From: Myotis daubentonii
Lineage: Eukaryota; Chordata; Mammalia; Chiroptera; Vespertilionidae
NCBI RefSeq assembly: GCF_963259705.1
Contig: NC_081841.1
Location: forward strand, 88,735,063-88,799,062
Direction of reading: 5' to 3'
Length of the DNA stretch: 64,000 bases
Positions within the stretch are counted from its first letter, which is position 1. Each line of letters opens with the position of its first letter. The notes under the pieces are model-generated. The model searched no databases. It was not told the DNA's origin and was given only the letters and a program-made list of their open reading frames with translations. The position numbers and the translations under genes were made by a program. Shown piece by piece: positions 23,064-35,116 of this stretch.

Positions 23064-23446
23064 CTAGAGGCCTGGTGCACAGATTCATGCATAATTGTCG
23101 TCCCTTGGCATAGCCTGCTGGGATCAGGCTGATACTGGCAGTCCAACGCTGCCTGCCACTCCTGCCTACCACTCCTGCTCATCCTTGCCCCACTGCGCCT
23201 GCCACTGCTGCCGCTCAGTAGGCTCACTAACACTCCTCGGGGGTCTCCGGGCTGTTGTGGCCAGCCATGAGCCCTGCGTCTGGCACCCGTCAGTCAGCTG
23301 AGCGGCACTCCCGCTGTGGGAGCACACTGTCCACCAGGTGGAAGCGTCTGCATTTAGTGTCTGCCCCCTGGTGGTCAGTGTGCATCATAGCAACCGGTCA
23401 ACTGGCCATTTGGTTGTTCGGTTGCTTAGGCTTTTATATATATAGA
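23064..23446 (-). mobile_element. HeliBat Helitron in head-to-tail contact with the previous unit
   Basis: Plus-strand start ctagaggcctggtgcaca and end cttttatatatatataga followed by T. On the minus strand its CTAG 3' end is followed with no gap by TC of the next unit. The inverted CTCF-like motif tgccccctggtgg lies at 23362-23374. Its 5' half resembles the Helitron at 14737-15095. Confidence 0.9.
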
Positions 23447-23469
23447 TAGATGATAAAATTTATCTTCCC

Positions 23470-23600
23470 ACATTTCTATTATTTGCTTACATGATTGTGT
23501 CCTTTAAGATCCTTTAAAGTCAAGAAGGGCATCTTATTTATTATTATATCTCCAATATGCAACACATGCTTAGTAAATATTTTTGCATGGATAGAAATCC
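23470..23600 (+). mobile_element. L2-type LINE 3' end relic
   Basis: The series gtcaagaagggcatcttatt, atatctccaatatgcaac and acatgcttagtaaatatttt follows the L2 terminus. Confidence 0.5.
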
Positions 23601-24059
23601 GCTCTGTATTGTGAACGTCATATTTAAACTCATTGGGAGTATTTAGAATATGATATTCAATGTGATATCAAGTAGTTATACAAGGCTATTAACTTTAAAA
23701 GCATTGAAATTAAATAAAATTTAAAATGTTTTTTAGTTCTATCACATTTTTAATGCTCCATAAACATGTGTAGCTAGTGATATAGGAAATTTTTATGTTG
23801 ATATAGAACATTTTCAAAATTAAACAGTGTTACTGTAGAATATTTTCAATTTGTTATGAATGAATTCACCATTTTTGAAATGTAATAATACTAATTGCAG
23901 CTGGTGGAATTACCCGTTATTTTATAGCCCTGCACAATATTTCAAAGAAGACAGAAAATACTGTGATTGTTCATTGATGATTCATTGTTAGACACAAATA
24001 CATTTTTTCTAAAGTAGCAGAAGGCAACACATTTAAGTGATGGAAGAGTTGTATTTCTT

Positions 24060-24225
24060 ACTTATTCGCTGTGTATCCATGGAAAAACTACTTGATCACT
24101 CTGGGGCTTCCTTTGCCTTTTTGTAAAAGGGACATTAAATAACCATACATAGCCCATAGGACTATTGTAAGTATTAAATAAGATCATGTATATATAGTTA
24201 AGACAGTATTCAATCTAAGGACAGT
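24060..24225 (+). mobile_element. MIR SINE relic
   Basis: Forward MIR order: cgctgtgtatccatggaaaa, cttcctttgcctttttgtaa, aagggacattaa and attgtaagtattaaataaga. Confidence 0.6.
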
Positions 24226-24399
24226 TATTATCTTGATGGCATCTGAACCTCAAGACCCTAACCTATTAACACACTGCTGAAGAACTGCTAAGAACCATGA
24301 ATATATTCCCTTCTTAGTGTTTTAAGACTTACACCTTTGGTTTTGACAATGCTATGAATAGTATAAACTATTGCAAAAGTTAAGGCCAAACCTAACTGG

Positions 24400-24560
24400 A
24401 TTAGCAATCAGAGTTACAATGCTGACTCTATACTTCCTATATATCTCAATTTCATCATCCATGAAATGGGAATAGTATATTCTTGTGGAATTTTTGTGAT
24501 AAATAAATGCCTGGTTCAAAAAGAGCCTAGTACAGAAGCTGGCAGTTTGCATGCACTGAA
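24400..24560 (+). mobile_element. MIR SINE relic
   Basis: Features caatttcatcatccatgaaa, tgggaatagtatattcttgt and gcctagtacagaagctggca are MIR-like. Confidence 0.5.
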
Positions 24561-24635
24561 AAAACTCCAGAAACAAATAGCTATTGTTGTTGTTTTCATT
24601 TTTCCACTTGGAGCTATGTCTAGTTTATTGAGTGA

Positions 24636-24668
24636 ATGAATAAATGAATGAATGAATGAATGAATTGA
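24636..24668. repeat. (AATG)n microsatellite
   Basis: Consecutive aatg units with one aata variant. Confidence 0.9.
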
Positions 24669-27040
24669 TGAATTATGCCAAACCAATAAGTAGCCTCCCT
24701 TGTTACTGCCTGATACAAGGCTATGAATAAATATCACCAATATAATCATTTCATGGAAGTCCAGCTAAATTCAATAGCTTATACAAAGTTTTGTACATTT
24801 CTAACAGTAACTGGTAAAAAGAAAAATATGACTTTAAATACAACAGCTTACTAGTAGAGCTCTAGGCATTAATTCTCATGATTCTCATCATTATCCAAAT
24901 ATTATTTTTGTTTTCTGCCAAATTTTTGTATAATACGCAACTGACTGCCCCTTAATATTGACAGTGTAGGTTTTCTGTTTACACTTTCATTTTTAACATG
25001 AACCATACTTATTTAAATGAGTAAACTCTGCTTTAGTCAAAGTCATTATAAAAATAGCTTGGTGTTAAGAATGGAAAAGCAGATTCAGCTAATCATTTGA
25101 CAAAGTTTCATCAAATATATGCTTTTTTATTCATTAGGACTCTGATCAATGCAAAAATGTCTAAAGTAACTGTGTTTCAGAAAATGTGCCTGGGATAGCA
25201 TATGATGTGAGTGTAATTCTTATTGTAGGCTGGTAGAATTTGTTCACTAACCCTGAAATTACAATTAGAAAACTTGAGCTAGTTATTCTCCAAATTCCTC
25301 AACCAGGTCATTTTCCTCTCTTCTCTGGCCTGCTCCAGATAAGACTTCATCTACCTGACTTTCTTCATGGTTGTCTTTCCTTCAGGTTTGAACAGTGGAA
25401 GGATCTGTATTAGGAAAAGTAGATGTTCTGTTTCAGTACCTCACCTCTGACAGAATTGTGTTCCTTCAGGGACATGGCTCCCTGGACAGGAATGTCCTCC
25501 ATAGCTGTCCTCTCATTTGGCTCCAGAAACACAATTTCTTTCCCTCTTCCTTCAGCTGTATGGTGGGAATGGCTGTCCACCAGAGGCCAGCCTCTGGGTG
25601 CCTCACCATCCCTTGTTTGATGCAATACACTCTGCACACCCTGTAATAATCCCTTCATAAAATTATTTTCATGTGAATTCTCTGGGGTAAATTCAGTTTT
25701 CTACCAAACCCTGCCTTGTACAAAGAAAAAGAGAGAAAGCTCTGTTGCCAGGTCTGTATCAGGTATTTACCTACAGGAAAGTTCTTTCTACTAATTTAAG
25801 TTTACTTTTCTATGAAATGGAAGTAACAATATTTGCTCACTGACAATACAGCGTTGTGAAGTTGGTATGTAATAATCAGAGAGAATCTCATGACTTTTCC
25901 TTGAAATGTTGTGCTAATGTTCTTTTGTGTCCCCAATGAGATAAATAATGGGGGAGATCTATATTTTGCAACCATAAGAGAATCCAGCCAGAAAATGCAG
26001 TGTAGGAAGGCAGAGCTGAAAGAACTGCTGAGATAGTTAGGAAGAACTTGGATCAAACTGGAGCTAAAGGCTCACCTAATAGCAAGGTTATTTTGTATTT
26101 CCTTTTTTTTTTTTTTTTTTTTTTTAGTTTAAAGCAGTTTGGATTCAGTTTTCGGTATATACAACCATAAAACATTCAACATTGTAGAAGAAACAAACTG
26201 TCTTCCCATGTTTACTTATTAGATGTTGATGGCATAAATACACTCTTTGATAAATATTTATTCTTGGTAAATCATCCCATTCCCCAGGCTTGTTGAATGG
26301 TCTGCTTTGATAGTTGTTTCTAAACTCTGCAGAAAAAATTCTAAAATTGAAAGAAGGTTTAACTGGATGCAATAAATATTTCTAGTATGTCTAGGAATTA
26401 TAGAAATATTCAGGTGAGTAGCCTAATTAGACACATGAGAGTTTTAAAGCTGATTTAGTATCTTAGTAACTATAAGATATCAGTTTTCTAGACCACTCAG
26501 AAAAAGTCAGTTTTGTGTTTTATCAGCTTGACATTGAATATAGATCATGTAAGTTACAATACACAAATGTTAAAGGACAGGAGCAGAGTAAATATCTAAG
26601 GACTTGAAACAAGGTGCTATTTATATCAAGAAAGCAATGTCTATTTTTTAAGAAAATTAAGTTTAGGGAAGGTTTACAAGTACACTTCTATACCATAGTA
26701 ATATTTTGAATGTGAACTTGTGAATTTATTTTTTTCAAAATAATGACAGCAAAATTTTTACATAGCCTGTGTTGAATTTACATATTCAAATAAGGCTTTT
26801 CCAGTAATAATGGGGATTAATACAAAGCTAGAGTTTGACTTCTGACTTTATGTCAAAGGTACTAACCATCCTATAACTTACAGAAGAGTGATACTTTTAA
26901 AATTTAATTCCTTCTGAAAATTGTAAAGAAAAGCTTTACTAAATTTTGGACATACATATTTTCTCCAAATTTTACATTTAGTGAACTAAGAATATCTGCA
27001 ATAGCTCAGTTAACATTAACAGAAAGCTTCAAAAAAGGAT
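24669..27040. other. DCN downstream flank; poly(T) run at 26103-26125
   Basis: No gene is recognised. A run of 23 T at 26103-26125 could be the A-tail of a minus-strand retrocopy or simple slippage. The adjoining sequence has no polyadenylation signal in the expected place and matches no mRNA I recognise. The block at 25395-25660 has a moderately GC-rich, LTR-like look but cannot be named. Confidence 0.4.
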
Positions 27041-27249
27041 TCTGAAATGACAGGCAAAACTTTTTTATTGTAGGCAATTATTTTAACTGCATGTTTGGCT
27101 TTACGCATGATAAGTCATGTGGGAAAAACATCCACATTGCAGTTAAGATTTCAGTATCTGGCTTTCATTTTCTTCTTTTTTTTTTCTTTTTTGAGCGATG
27201 GCATTAGTGGGATTTTGCCAGGTTATAACAGTTAGCGCTTTGTTGGGAG
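27041..27249 (-). other. DCN: DCN 3' untranslated region (predicted)
   Basis: The sequence follows the decorin stop codon on the minus strand. It contains an A-rich stretch and an AATAAA at 27064-27069 (tttatt on the plus strand), about 180 nt after the stop. The cleavage site is set roughly at 27041 by inference. A longer alternative UTR cannot be excluded. Confidence 0.55.
27064..27069 (-). terminator. DCN: DCN polyadenylation signal AATAAA
   Basis: Canonical hexamer on the minus strand in the context ctacaataaaaaag, the first one downstream of the DCN stop. Its use is inferred. Confidence 0.6.
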
Positions 27250-27444
27250 TTACTTGTAGTTTCCGAGCTGAATGGCGGAGCGCACATAGATACATCGGAA
27301 GGTGGCTGGTTGGATCTCCCAGTACTTAACTGGGTTGCTGAAAAGGCTCACTCCTGAATAAGAAGCCTTTTTAGTGTTGAATCCAGGTGGGCAGAAGTCA
27401 TTCCTTCCAACTGCAGTGATGTTGTTGTTGTGAAGATAGACAAC
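27250..27444 (-). CDS. DCN: Decorin, coding exon 8 (C-terminal, with stop)
   Basis: Terminal coding exon of decorin, the collagen-binding leucine-rich proteoglycan of the extracellular matrix. It encodes 64 residues and a TAA stop. It begins VVYLHNNN, part of an LRR strand, and carries the C-terminal capping ear with its two conserved cysteines (DFCPPG and TFRCIYV), which form a disulfide in decorin. It ends IQLGNYK, as in other mammals. The NIT sequon in HNNNITAVG keeps the third N-glycosylation site of human decorin (there NIS). The acceptor is ttgcag before GTTGTC and enters in phase 0 after exon 7 (KYIQ). No frameshift or internal stop is seen. Confidence 0.98.
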   Translation of the reverse strand, partial: VVYLHNNNITAVGRNDFCPPGFNTKKASYSGVSLFSNPVKYWEIQPATFRCIYVRSAIQLGNYK

Positions 27445-27654
27445 CTGCAACATGAAATAACGGAAAATAGTTATCTTCCTCTGAATCCATTGAGGCTCTT
27501 CATGTAACTACTTTATTCTTTTTTTCTAGTTTCATCCTTCAGTTTAAATACTGTAATACTTCTCAACCCAAAATTTTGATGGCTCTCTTTGTTTTAAAAC
27601 TTGCTTTTCCCTTCCTTAGTCTCCTCATTTTGGTATATGGCATCTCAATCTTTT

Positions 27655-28270
27655 CAGATGCTCAATCTAAAAACATTGTCATTATCCTCACGCCTTCATT
27701 TCTCTTATACTCTCTGTCCATCTCCAACAAATCCTGCCAGCTCCAACTGTAAAATACACATATAATCCAGTTCTTCTCCCCGAGTCTACTCCCAAATCCT
27801 TTCCCAAAGCTGCCATTACCTTCTTCAGTGTTATTGAAGTTGCACTGATTATTCTTCCTGCTTCCTCTTTTCCTTCCTCAAGTCTGTTATTTCTTTATTT
27901 TCTTTTAGTTCACAAAGCAATTACTTTTAAAACTAAGCCAATTTATATCTTCTTTGTATCAATATCCCACTGGCTTCCCATGTCATGCAGAATAAAATCC
28001 AAAGTTCTCACATTGGCATTCAAATCCTACATGACCTGATATCCTTCTACTCTGACCTCATCTCCCTTCACTGTTCAATCCAACCACCCTGGCCTACTTG
28101 CTTCTCCTCTAATATACAAGGCATGGTTCCTCCTCCAGCTGGCATACACTGCTTCCTCCGCCTGGAATAACCTTCTCCATGCTGCCTGCCAGGCTTACTT
28201 CCTCATATAATTAATTTCCCCTTAGCAGAAAAGTCTTCCCCAAACATCCCATTCTGCCATTCTCTGTTGC
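27655..28270 (+). mobile_element. L2 LINE relic in DCN intron 7
   Basis: Forward L2 3' region, opposite to DCN: actggcttcccatgtcatgc, agaataaaatccaaagttct, caaatcctacatgacctgat, tctgacctcatctcccttca, tccgcctggaataaccttct and cttcctcatataatt occur in order. Confidence 0.8.
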
Positions 28271-28711
28271 TATTACACTTTTTTTTTTTTTACTTTTCTT
28301 TATAGCAATTATTGCTGTAGAGCACATTATATATTTATTTTATTTTATTTTTTTTGCCTGTTTTCCTCCTATAAAATAAAAGCTCCATTAAGAGAAAAAC
28401 CTTCTCTGTTTTGTTCATGACTTTAATAGGGATTGTGTGAAATTTTTAGATCAACTAGTGGAGAATTTTTATTTTGATAGTATCAAGTCTTCTAATTAAT
28501 AAGCATGTAATATCTCTATTTTATCTTCTTTACTTTTCATAAATAAAGTCCTAATAGACTGTTTTAGTAGGAATGAACAAGTTGATTCTAAAATTACATG
28601 GAAATGCAAGGAAACAAAAGTAGCCAAAACAATTTTGAAAAATTAGAACAAAATTAGAGGACCTTCACTCTCAATTTCAAAACATAATCAAAAGCTACAG
28701 TAATCAAAGGT
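28271..28711. other. DCN intron 7, no feature recognised
   Basis: T-rich intronic DNA with short T runs. No further element is named. Confidence 0.5.
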
Positions 28712-28922
28712 GTATGCCCGGACGTGTGGCTTAGCCTTTGAGCATTAGACCCAGGGAGCAAGAGGTTGCCTGTTTGATTCCCGGCCAGGGCACATGCCCA
28801 GGTTGCTGGCTCGATCCCAGTAGGGGACATGCAGGAGGCAGCCACTTGATAACGTTCCTCTCTCATTGATGTTTCTCTCTATATATAAAAAAATCAATAC
28901 CGAAATATTTTTTAAAAAAATA
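28712..28922 (+). mobile_element. Ves SINE in DCN intron 7
   Basis: Forward copy with the B-box-like gtttgattcccggccaggg, ggcaggaggcagcc-type middle, tctctcattgatgtttctct and an A-rich tail. It lies antisense to DCN. Confidence 0.85.
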
Positions 28923-30493
28923 AGTGTACTAGAAAACAAAATGTAGCATATCCGTACAATGGAATGCTCTTTACCAGTGAACATGAAAGTGTAATAAATG
29001 CTATGAAGTGGATGTCCTAAAATCATTAGAATACCCTAAAAAAGCCAGACACAACAGTCAAACATTGTCATGATTACATTTATATAAAATGTCCATAAAA
29101 GGCAAATCCATAGAGACAGAAAGAAGATTAATGGTCCCCTGTGTCTAGGGATGAGATTCAGAACTGACTAAAAATTAAGAAAATATATTGAGGGTAATAT
29201 AAATGTTCTGAAACTGGATGTGGTGATGTTGAATAACTATATAATTAAACTATAAATTTATAGAAAAAGAAGTAGGTTGGTTGAAATCACATGATGCCTA
29301 TAGGAAGAGATATACAATGAGTATATGAGCTGACTATTAGATATGGAAAACCAAGAGTGATGGCCTCCTGACTGTGGGACCCTGTGTGGAAGTCTATGAT
29401 ATTTGTTGATATTCAACAAAAACTTCAAACCAGCATATTTTATATATTTTCCACTGTGATCCACAATATGAAACACATTATATATTGAGGTTCAGTACAT
29501 ATATATCTGTGCATATAAAACAATTTTTTAAAATACTTAGCATGACAGTGATTTTTATTAAATTTATTCTATTCTATCCCTTCCCATCCCATCATATTTC
29601 ATAAATGTTCTTAATAAACCCATGAAATTGATTATATGAACTTTAAGTAATGTATTTAGACTAACATTGGAAAAAGAGCAACCAAGAAGGTGAGAATGAT
29701 TATACTGAGATCTAAAACTGAAAACAAACAAACAAAACCCACCACCAACTAAAATTCTAATATTAACAATGGTAATTGTTATACCATGGTTATACCTATT
29801 CTTATTAGGTCTTTCAAAAGACCTGGTTTTACTTGTGGCTTCAAACCTGCTTACTCTCTTCTCTACCATCATCAAGCACCCACTGAAAAAGAATTAGCAT
29901 AAAATAATGAAAATTGTGATATACCAATTTAATATGGAGTTTTTGTCACAACTCATTTATAAATATCAGTAATTTATTGATATCATTGATAACAGAGTAA
30001 AAGATAAATCTATCTTCAGCCCCCAAGTAATAAGTTGAGATACTAGATTACCTAAAGAGCAACTTTATAAAATGGTTTTACCATAACATAGTGTCAGTGT
30101 CAAGTTTTAATTTCTGCATCACCAAAGAACTAAGTACCTATGTAAACCTCTGAAACAATTTAATGCTCTATTACCATAGCGGGTCATTGAACCGTGTCCT
30201 CTAATCCTTTTGAGGATTAACTTCATAGTTTATATAAAGTTAATTCAGTCACATTGCTACATAAACATTCCATTTTGACCTATATGATATCTGCTGAAGC
30301 TACATGTTAAACCTACTATTTTATTCCATATCTGTGTGTCACAGATTATATCATCTTCTCCAATCAGTATGTTATCACACTGATCTGTGACTTGAAAGTA
30401 CCTACCTCAGAAAAAAAATATTACTTTCTGGAATCAAGCTTTATAGTAAGTTCAAGGCAATAGCCTTAATTTAAAAAAAATTAATTGGACCTA
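28923..30493. other. DCN intron 7; L1-like debris, otherwise nothing recognised
   Basis: Around 28940-29220 the text (catatccgtacaatggaatg, aatgctatgaagtggatg) resembles an old L1 ORF2/3'UTR segment. The rest is AT-rich intron with no named feature. Confidence 0.4.
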
Positions 30494-30838
30494 TCTATAT
30501 ATATAAAAGGCTAAGTGTCCATCTGACCAGTAGCTATGAAACACACTGACCACTGGGGGCAAACGCTCAATACAGGAACTGCCGTGATGCACACTGGCCA
30601 TTTAAAAATAAATGGCACCACGGACATGGTGCCAACAAACCAACACTCGGCTTCCCTCAAGTGGGACACAGGCCCTGCCACCACCCAAGAGCAACACCCC
30701 ACCAAATTGCAGCCAATGCTGCCAAGACCCCATGGTGCAAAATGCAGCCCACAGCCCAGCCTAGCCCAGAAACAGTGGCTGTGGGCGCTGGGTAATGAAG
30801 TCACATAGCAATACCTGGCTACCTCTCCCTAGCGACTA
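30494..30838 (+). mobile_element. HeliBat-related Helitron, forward, 3' end unclear
   Basis: Begins with tctatatatataaaaggc after host A, the canonical HeliBat 5' end in forward orientation. The body is GC-rich compared with the intron. No hairpin plus CTAG could be placed; the limit at 30838 is set at a ctag inside gcgactagc and may be wrong. The 90-codon open frame inside resembles no protein that I know. Confidence 0.6.
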
Positions 30839-30879
30839 GCTTCCTTGGAGTTTCTTCAGCCCAGGAACATGACTTACTT

Positions 30880-31090
30880 TATTGCCATTTTACACTTTAA
30901 CCAAATGTCTGTGAAGCATTTTCCTGTGCTTCATCTCATTTGATCCTCACAGAAGTCCTGGAGTAGGTAGATAGGAGACTCAGTAAAATCCTTTTTTTAT
31001 TTTTTTTTCCATTAGCCGGAAAATGGAGATTTAGAAAGTTTAGAAACGACCTGACTGAAAAGAAGTAAGAAATGGTGGACCTTGAAAATG
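30880..31090 (-). mobile_element. MIR SINE relic
   Basis: Reversed MIR: tcatttgatcctcacagaag, tcctggagtaggtagat and, after a T run, ggaaaatggagatttagaaa. Confidence 0.6.
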
Positions 31091-31306
31091 ACTTCAAGTT
31101 TTCTCACTGTGCAGAATATAGTCAAACAATGCTACAGTTAAATATTTTATCCTTTGTTCTCTCTGCATGAGCTACAATAATAATCTGCTTCATGTGATAT
31201 TGACTGCTGTTTTGCTGACAATTACTTGAAAGAGAAGTTGGGATGCTTCACTGGGCTGGAAAAAGTTTATCTAAATCAGAAAACAGGTCTTATTAAGCAA
31301 GTTTAT

Positions 31307-31780
31307 TCTATATGTACTAGAGACCCAGTGCATGAAATTCATGCACGGGTAGGGTCCCTAGGCCTGGCCAAAGATCAGGGCCAATTGGGGCCTTCTGGCT
31401 GCTGCCCAGGGCCTTCCTTCCCCAGCTGCCTGCTGCCAGCTGCCATCCGGGGCATTCCTTTGTTCCACACCACCCCCTGATGGTCAGCACACATCAGAGC
31501 TAGCGATCAAACTCTTGGTCTCTTGGTCAAACTCCCGATGGGACACTTTGCATATTAGCCTTTTATAAATATAGATAAAAGGTTAAGTTGACCAGCACAT
31601 GCACGATAACATCTAACGCCCTCGCTGGTGCCAATTGCACACATGTGTTTCGATCTGTCATTGTCAATTGTGAATTTGTTTGACACTTCTATTATAGAGA
31701 AAGGGCAAATAGGAGTATTAAAATATTTCTTCTAATTAATTTCCTTTCAATGTGCATGGATCCATGCACCGGGACACTAG
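31307..31780 (+). mobile_element. HeliBat-type Helitron, forward, split by a nested Helitron
   Basis: Removing 31317-31575 restores the 5' end tctatatgtataaaaggtt. The 3' end is complete: hairpin gtgcatg/gatc/catgcac, then cgggacactag at 31780, followed by host T. The core element is thus about 215 bp. It lies in DCN intron 7, antisense to DCN. Confidence 0.75.
31317..31575 (-). mobile_element. HeliBat Helitron nested within another Helitron
   Basis: Plus-strand start ctagagacccagtgcatga with hairpin gtgcatgaa/ttcatgcac, end ccttttataaatataga. Flanking bases are A at 31316 and T at 31576, as expected for a Helitron A|T target. A degraded inverted CTCF-like motif is present near 31471-31484. 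Confidence 0.85.
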
Positions 31781-31915
31781 TATTTTATAAAACTAGAATG
31801 ACTATTTATGTGGAAACATTAAAATATCTCTTTGCTAAATGATTTCTAAGCAGAGCTCCCCACCTCCTGGCATCCCAGTGAAGAGGATTTGCAATAGTTA
31901 GTGGCATTGCATTAC

Positions 31916-32054
31916 CTGGATGTACTTATGTTCCCCCAGCCCACCAGGCACTTTGAGAAGCTCGTTGTTGTTTAAGTGAAGTTCTCTCAAGTGAGGAGTG
32001 TTGGCCAGAGAGCCATTTTCAACAGCCGAAATTCTGTTGTAGCTCAGTCCCAAC
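31916..32054 (-). CDS. DCN: Decorin, coding exon 7
   Basis: Encodes 46 complete residues after one base of a split lysine codon (AA/G). The residues run from LGLSYNRIS to GEHKYIQ and cover LRR units with the pattern LxxLxLxxN ([18 protein letters not shown]). The NGS sequon in [11 protein letters not shown], the second N-glycosylation site of human decorin, is kept. Compared with human HLDNNKLTRVPGGLAEHK, the bat reads [18 protein letters not shown]; differences are conservative and the length is identical. Acceptor gttgcag/GTTGGG and donor CCAG/gtaatg are canonical. The donor side leads in phase 0 to exon 8. Confidence 0.98.
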
Positions 32055-35000
32055 CTGCAACAGCAAAGAGAAAACGAGGGCATTCAGCACACATGGATGC
32101 CTTCTCACAGGCACGTGATTAACCGAGTCACAAAAAAGGACATCTTTCAGTTTTGCATTTACTCTTCCCTCTGCCTAGAGTGTTTTTTCCAAATTTACTG
32201 AACTTGGACAAAGCCCATTTTTTCTTAAGATTTCAGCTTAGAGTTACCCTCTTTAAAATTCCTCTGACAGTAGCGAATTGAATTGGTACCGCAGTAAGTG
32301 CTCAAATACCAAGCATCCTGCTGTCACTTGTTTGTAAAACTCAAGGGAGGGACTATGTACTTGTATGTCTTTCCTTGAGCAAAGTGACTGTTTTGTATTT
32401 TCAGTACTAACATAGAGCTTGAAATAATCAATGAATAGCCATTAATGTGATTTCTCCATATAATGAATGTAGTGGATACATTTGGGAGAGAAATAAAAGA
32501 AATACTATTATCATTTTGGTTACTTTGGAAATTAAGCAATTGTAAATTTAGCACATACATTTATTTGTTGGAAATAGAAGGCACAGGTTTCTAATGAGTC
32601 AATAAGCCTACCCAGAAAGGTTAGCATGATTAGCATCTTATACTACTTAGAAAGAATTCTTCAATGACCATCTGTTTCTGTCAGAATGTACCTGGTTCCA
32701 ACATCCCCGGTTTCTGACCTTGATCGCTGGCCTAAATCTCTAGGGATTAGACAAGAAGATATTGGAAGAGATCCAGAAAGCTCCAAGGGAGAGAAAGAGG
32801 AAGAATCTATTGGGTTTCTTCAAATGCAGTGAAGGAGACTTGGGCACATTTTATAGCATAGTTTCTACTTGCCTTCAGCTAGCTCTGACCTTTGAGCCAT
32901 TTTAAGGTTTAGATGCTGGCTTAGGTAACCAAAGTCTCCCAGTTTGAACCATGACTTGGTAGTTGAAATAACTGAGATTAAAGTATACTGAGTTTAGGCA
33001 AATAATAGTAGAGTTGGTTTATTTTAGCTACAGAGTCTTAACCTGGAATCTTGACTCAGAATATATTTGTTCTTCCTTAGTCTTAAGCATTCATCTCTTG
33101 TTTCTAGCCTTTCCTTTTTTATTTCAAACTCATATCTCCTATTTCTTACAACCTTCTAAATCCCATATCCATTTTGGGATAACACATTCCTTAGAATGTA
33201 TTATGCCTAATAATTTATTCAAGGAGACCTTAAATAATTTACTTATATATTGGAGAACTTAATATGTTCAAGATATTATCCTAGCTTGTGAGGGCAGAGG
33301 ACACGTGGGCCAACAATCCATGATTCTTTTCATCGAAGATTATCATACCTTGTAAGGGAGAGATGATGATATAATAATATTTATTAATATATATGATGAC
33401 ATATGTGTGTGTGTCTGTGTGTGTGTAATAAATGAGAAGCCTGCCTGAAAATATTTTTTTTCCTTTTGCAGAGGGACACACACTATTTTCTCCCCCATTG
33501 TTCCCAACAACTCATTGGAATATGTGCCCTGCAACAATGTTCTGAGATCAATGGCTGCTTTCTTCTCCTTGTCATAGTTTTGATTTTTTAGCACCAAAAT
33601 ACTTCTCATGTTCCAACATCAGTGAAAAGCAGACAACACAAGGATTTGATGGTTTAATAGACAAATTTTTCTGGACTTGATTCCAAAATCAGATGTGTTT
33701 GATAAATTTAAGAGTAAGGAAAGTTTGCTTGGCCAATGACGCAATCTTCTCTAATTTAATGAATGGAATTCAATCCATTTAATCAGAAATCCTTACTTCT
33801 ATTGACCTTTTCAAAGTTTACCAGCTCTTTATACTTCTTTCTATTTGATACAAAGCATATGACATTAATATTTAAGTTCAGAATTTCAAAATACCCATAC
33901 CATTTTCAGTACAGAATAATAACTATTTTATTAAAAAGGTACAAGGAGTATGAATGATTTACCATATTTTGAACATTAGACTATTGTTAATTCTTATCCC
34001 TACTATTCATCCAAATATTGATCCAATAGTAACAGCTGTCCTAAAGACAATTGCATACAATAAGCAATGCAACCTCTCTTCCAACATTTTTCTGTAGCTG
34101 AAGGGATCAAACCAACAAAGAAAGGTGGGTGATGCATAACACTATTTTGAAAAATACTTTCTACACTAGAAGCTGTATTTAAAATAGTTTTAATTAAAGG
34201 ATTTCTTAGCATGTGCTCATCTTCAGCCCTCACCATCCACTGGGTCATTGAAAAATATCCACAGAAATAGGAAACGTTGCGTTATATGCCCACCCCAGAG
34301 TAAATATTTCTCAAAGATGAACTGAATACTTCATATTTATTTATCTGCCATGAAATTTACATATAAAAAGAGGAGTGAGCCAATTTGGCCTAATACCATG
34401 CTTCTCTGCAAAAACATTCAGCAATGCGTGTGACTCAAGAACAGACTGTCCTTGAAGACAACTGAAAGAGTTTTCCAGCACTCTCCTCTTTTTATTACTT
34501 AACCAGGTTGCAAATATATGAATGATTAAACTCAGATTAGAAAGCAAGACAGGCATTAGTGATCATTTTATAAAGGGGGAAAAGGTGAAAAAGGGCCAGA
34601 CATTTAAAAAATATATTTTATGCTACATTAGAGGTCCAGAGACATTTTAAACTCTTCAGAATAAGCATTAGGGAATCTCATCATAATGAATAGTATTCTA
34701 ATTCTATAATGTAGTGTAAGATGTCCAATATTTCTATATCTTGGTAGCTTTAATTTTAATACATTTTCAAATTCTGAACACTGTGTTATAATTTACTTAA
34801 CCTTCTATGCAACTAAGAACATATGGAATGAACATGCTAATTTAATTGAATGCCTTGTAGAACGATATATCTTAATTTTACAATAATAGGGTATTCATAA
34901 ACTAGGAGGTTGATCTTGGTTACAGTAAGTATACTATTTCATTAGTGTTTTTTAACAGAAATAATTGGACTAGCTGAAGTCTGAGGTTGTTGTAAACAGC

Positions 35001-35116
35001 AACAAAAAATGTGGTACAGTAAAAACTCAATCATGTTTCTAATCCTGAGTATGTGGGCATTAATATACCTAGCCATTATACTGATAGAATGCTATGAAAA
35101 AAATATAAAATATTAC
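32055..35116. other. DCN intron 6, no major element recognised
   Basis: A 3.06-kb intron between exons 7 and 6. A short (TG)n-like run sits at 33403-33427. No Ves SINE, Helitron or other named transposon is visible, in contrast to the other long introns. Confidence 0.5.
33403..33427. repeat. Short (TG)n microsatellite
   Basis: About twelve tg units with one tctg interruption. Confidence 0.8.

Noticed and set aside
26103..26400. Processed pseudogene with poly(A) on the minus strand
   Set aside because: Only a 23-base T run supports it. No target duplication, polyadenylation signal or recognisable parent was found.
1..27000. Lumican or another neighbouring proteoglycan gene
   Set aside because: No leucine-rich repeat coding text was found apart from the DCN exons; LUM is expected further left, outside the window.
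30536..30808. 90-codon plus-strand frame in a DCN intron
   Set aside because: Part of a Helitron-like segment with no known protein similarity; kept only as a possible capture question.
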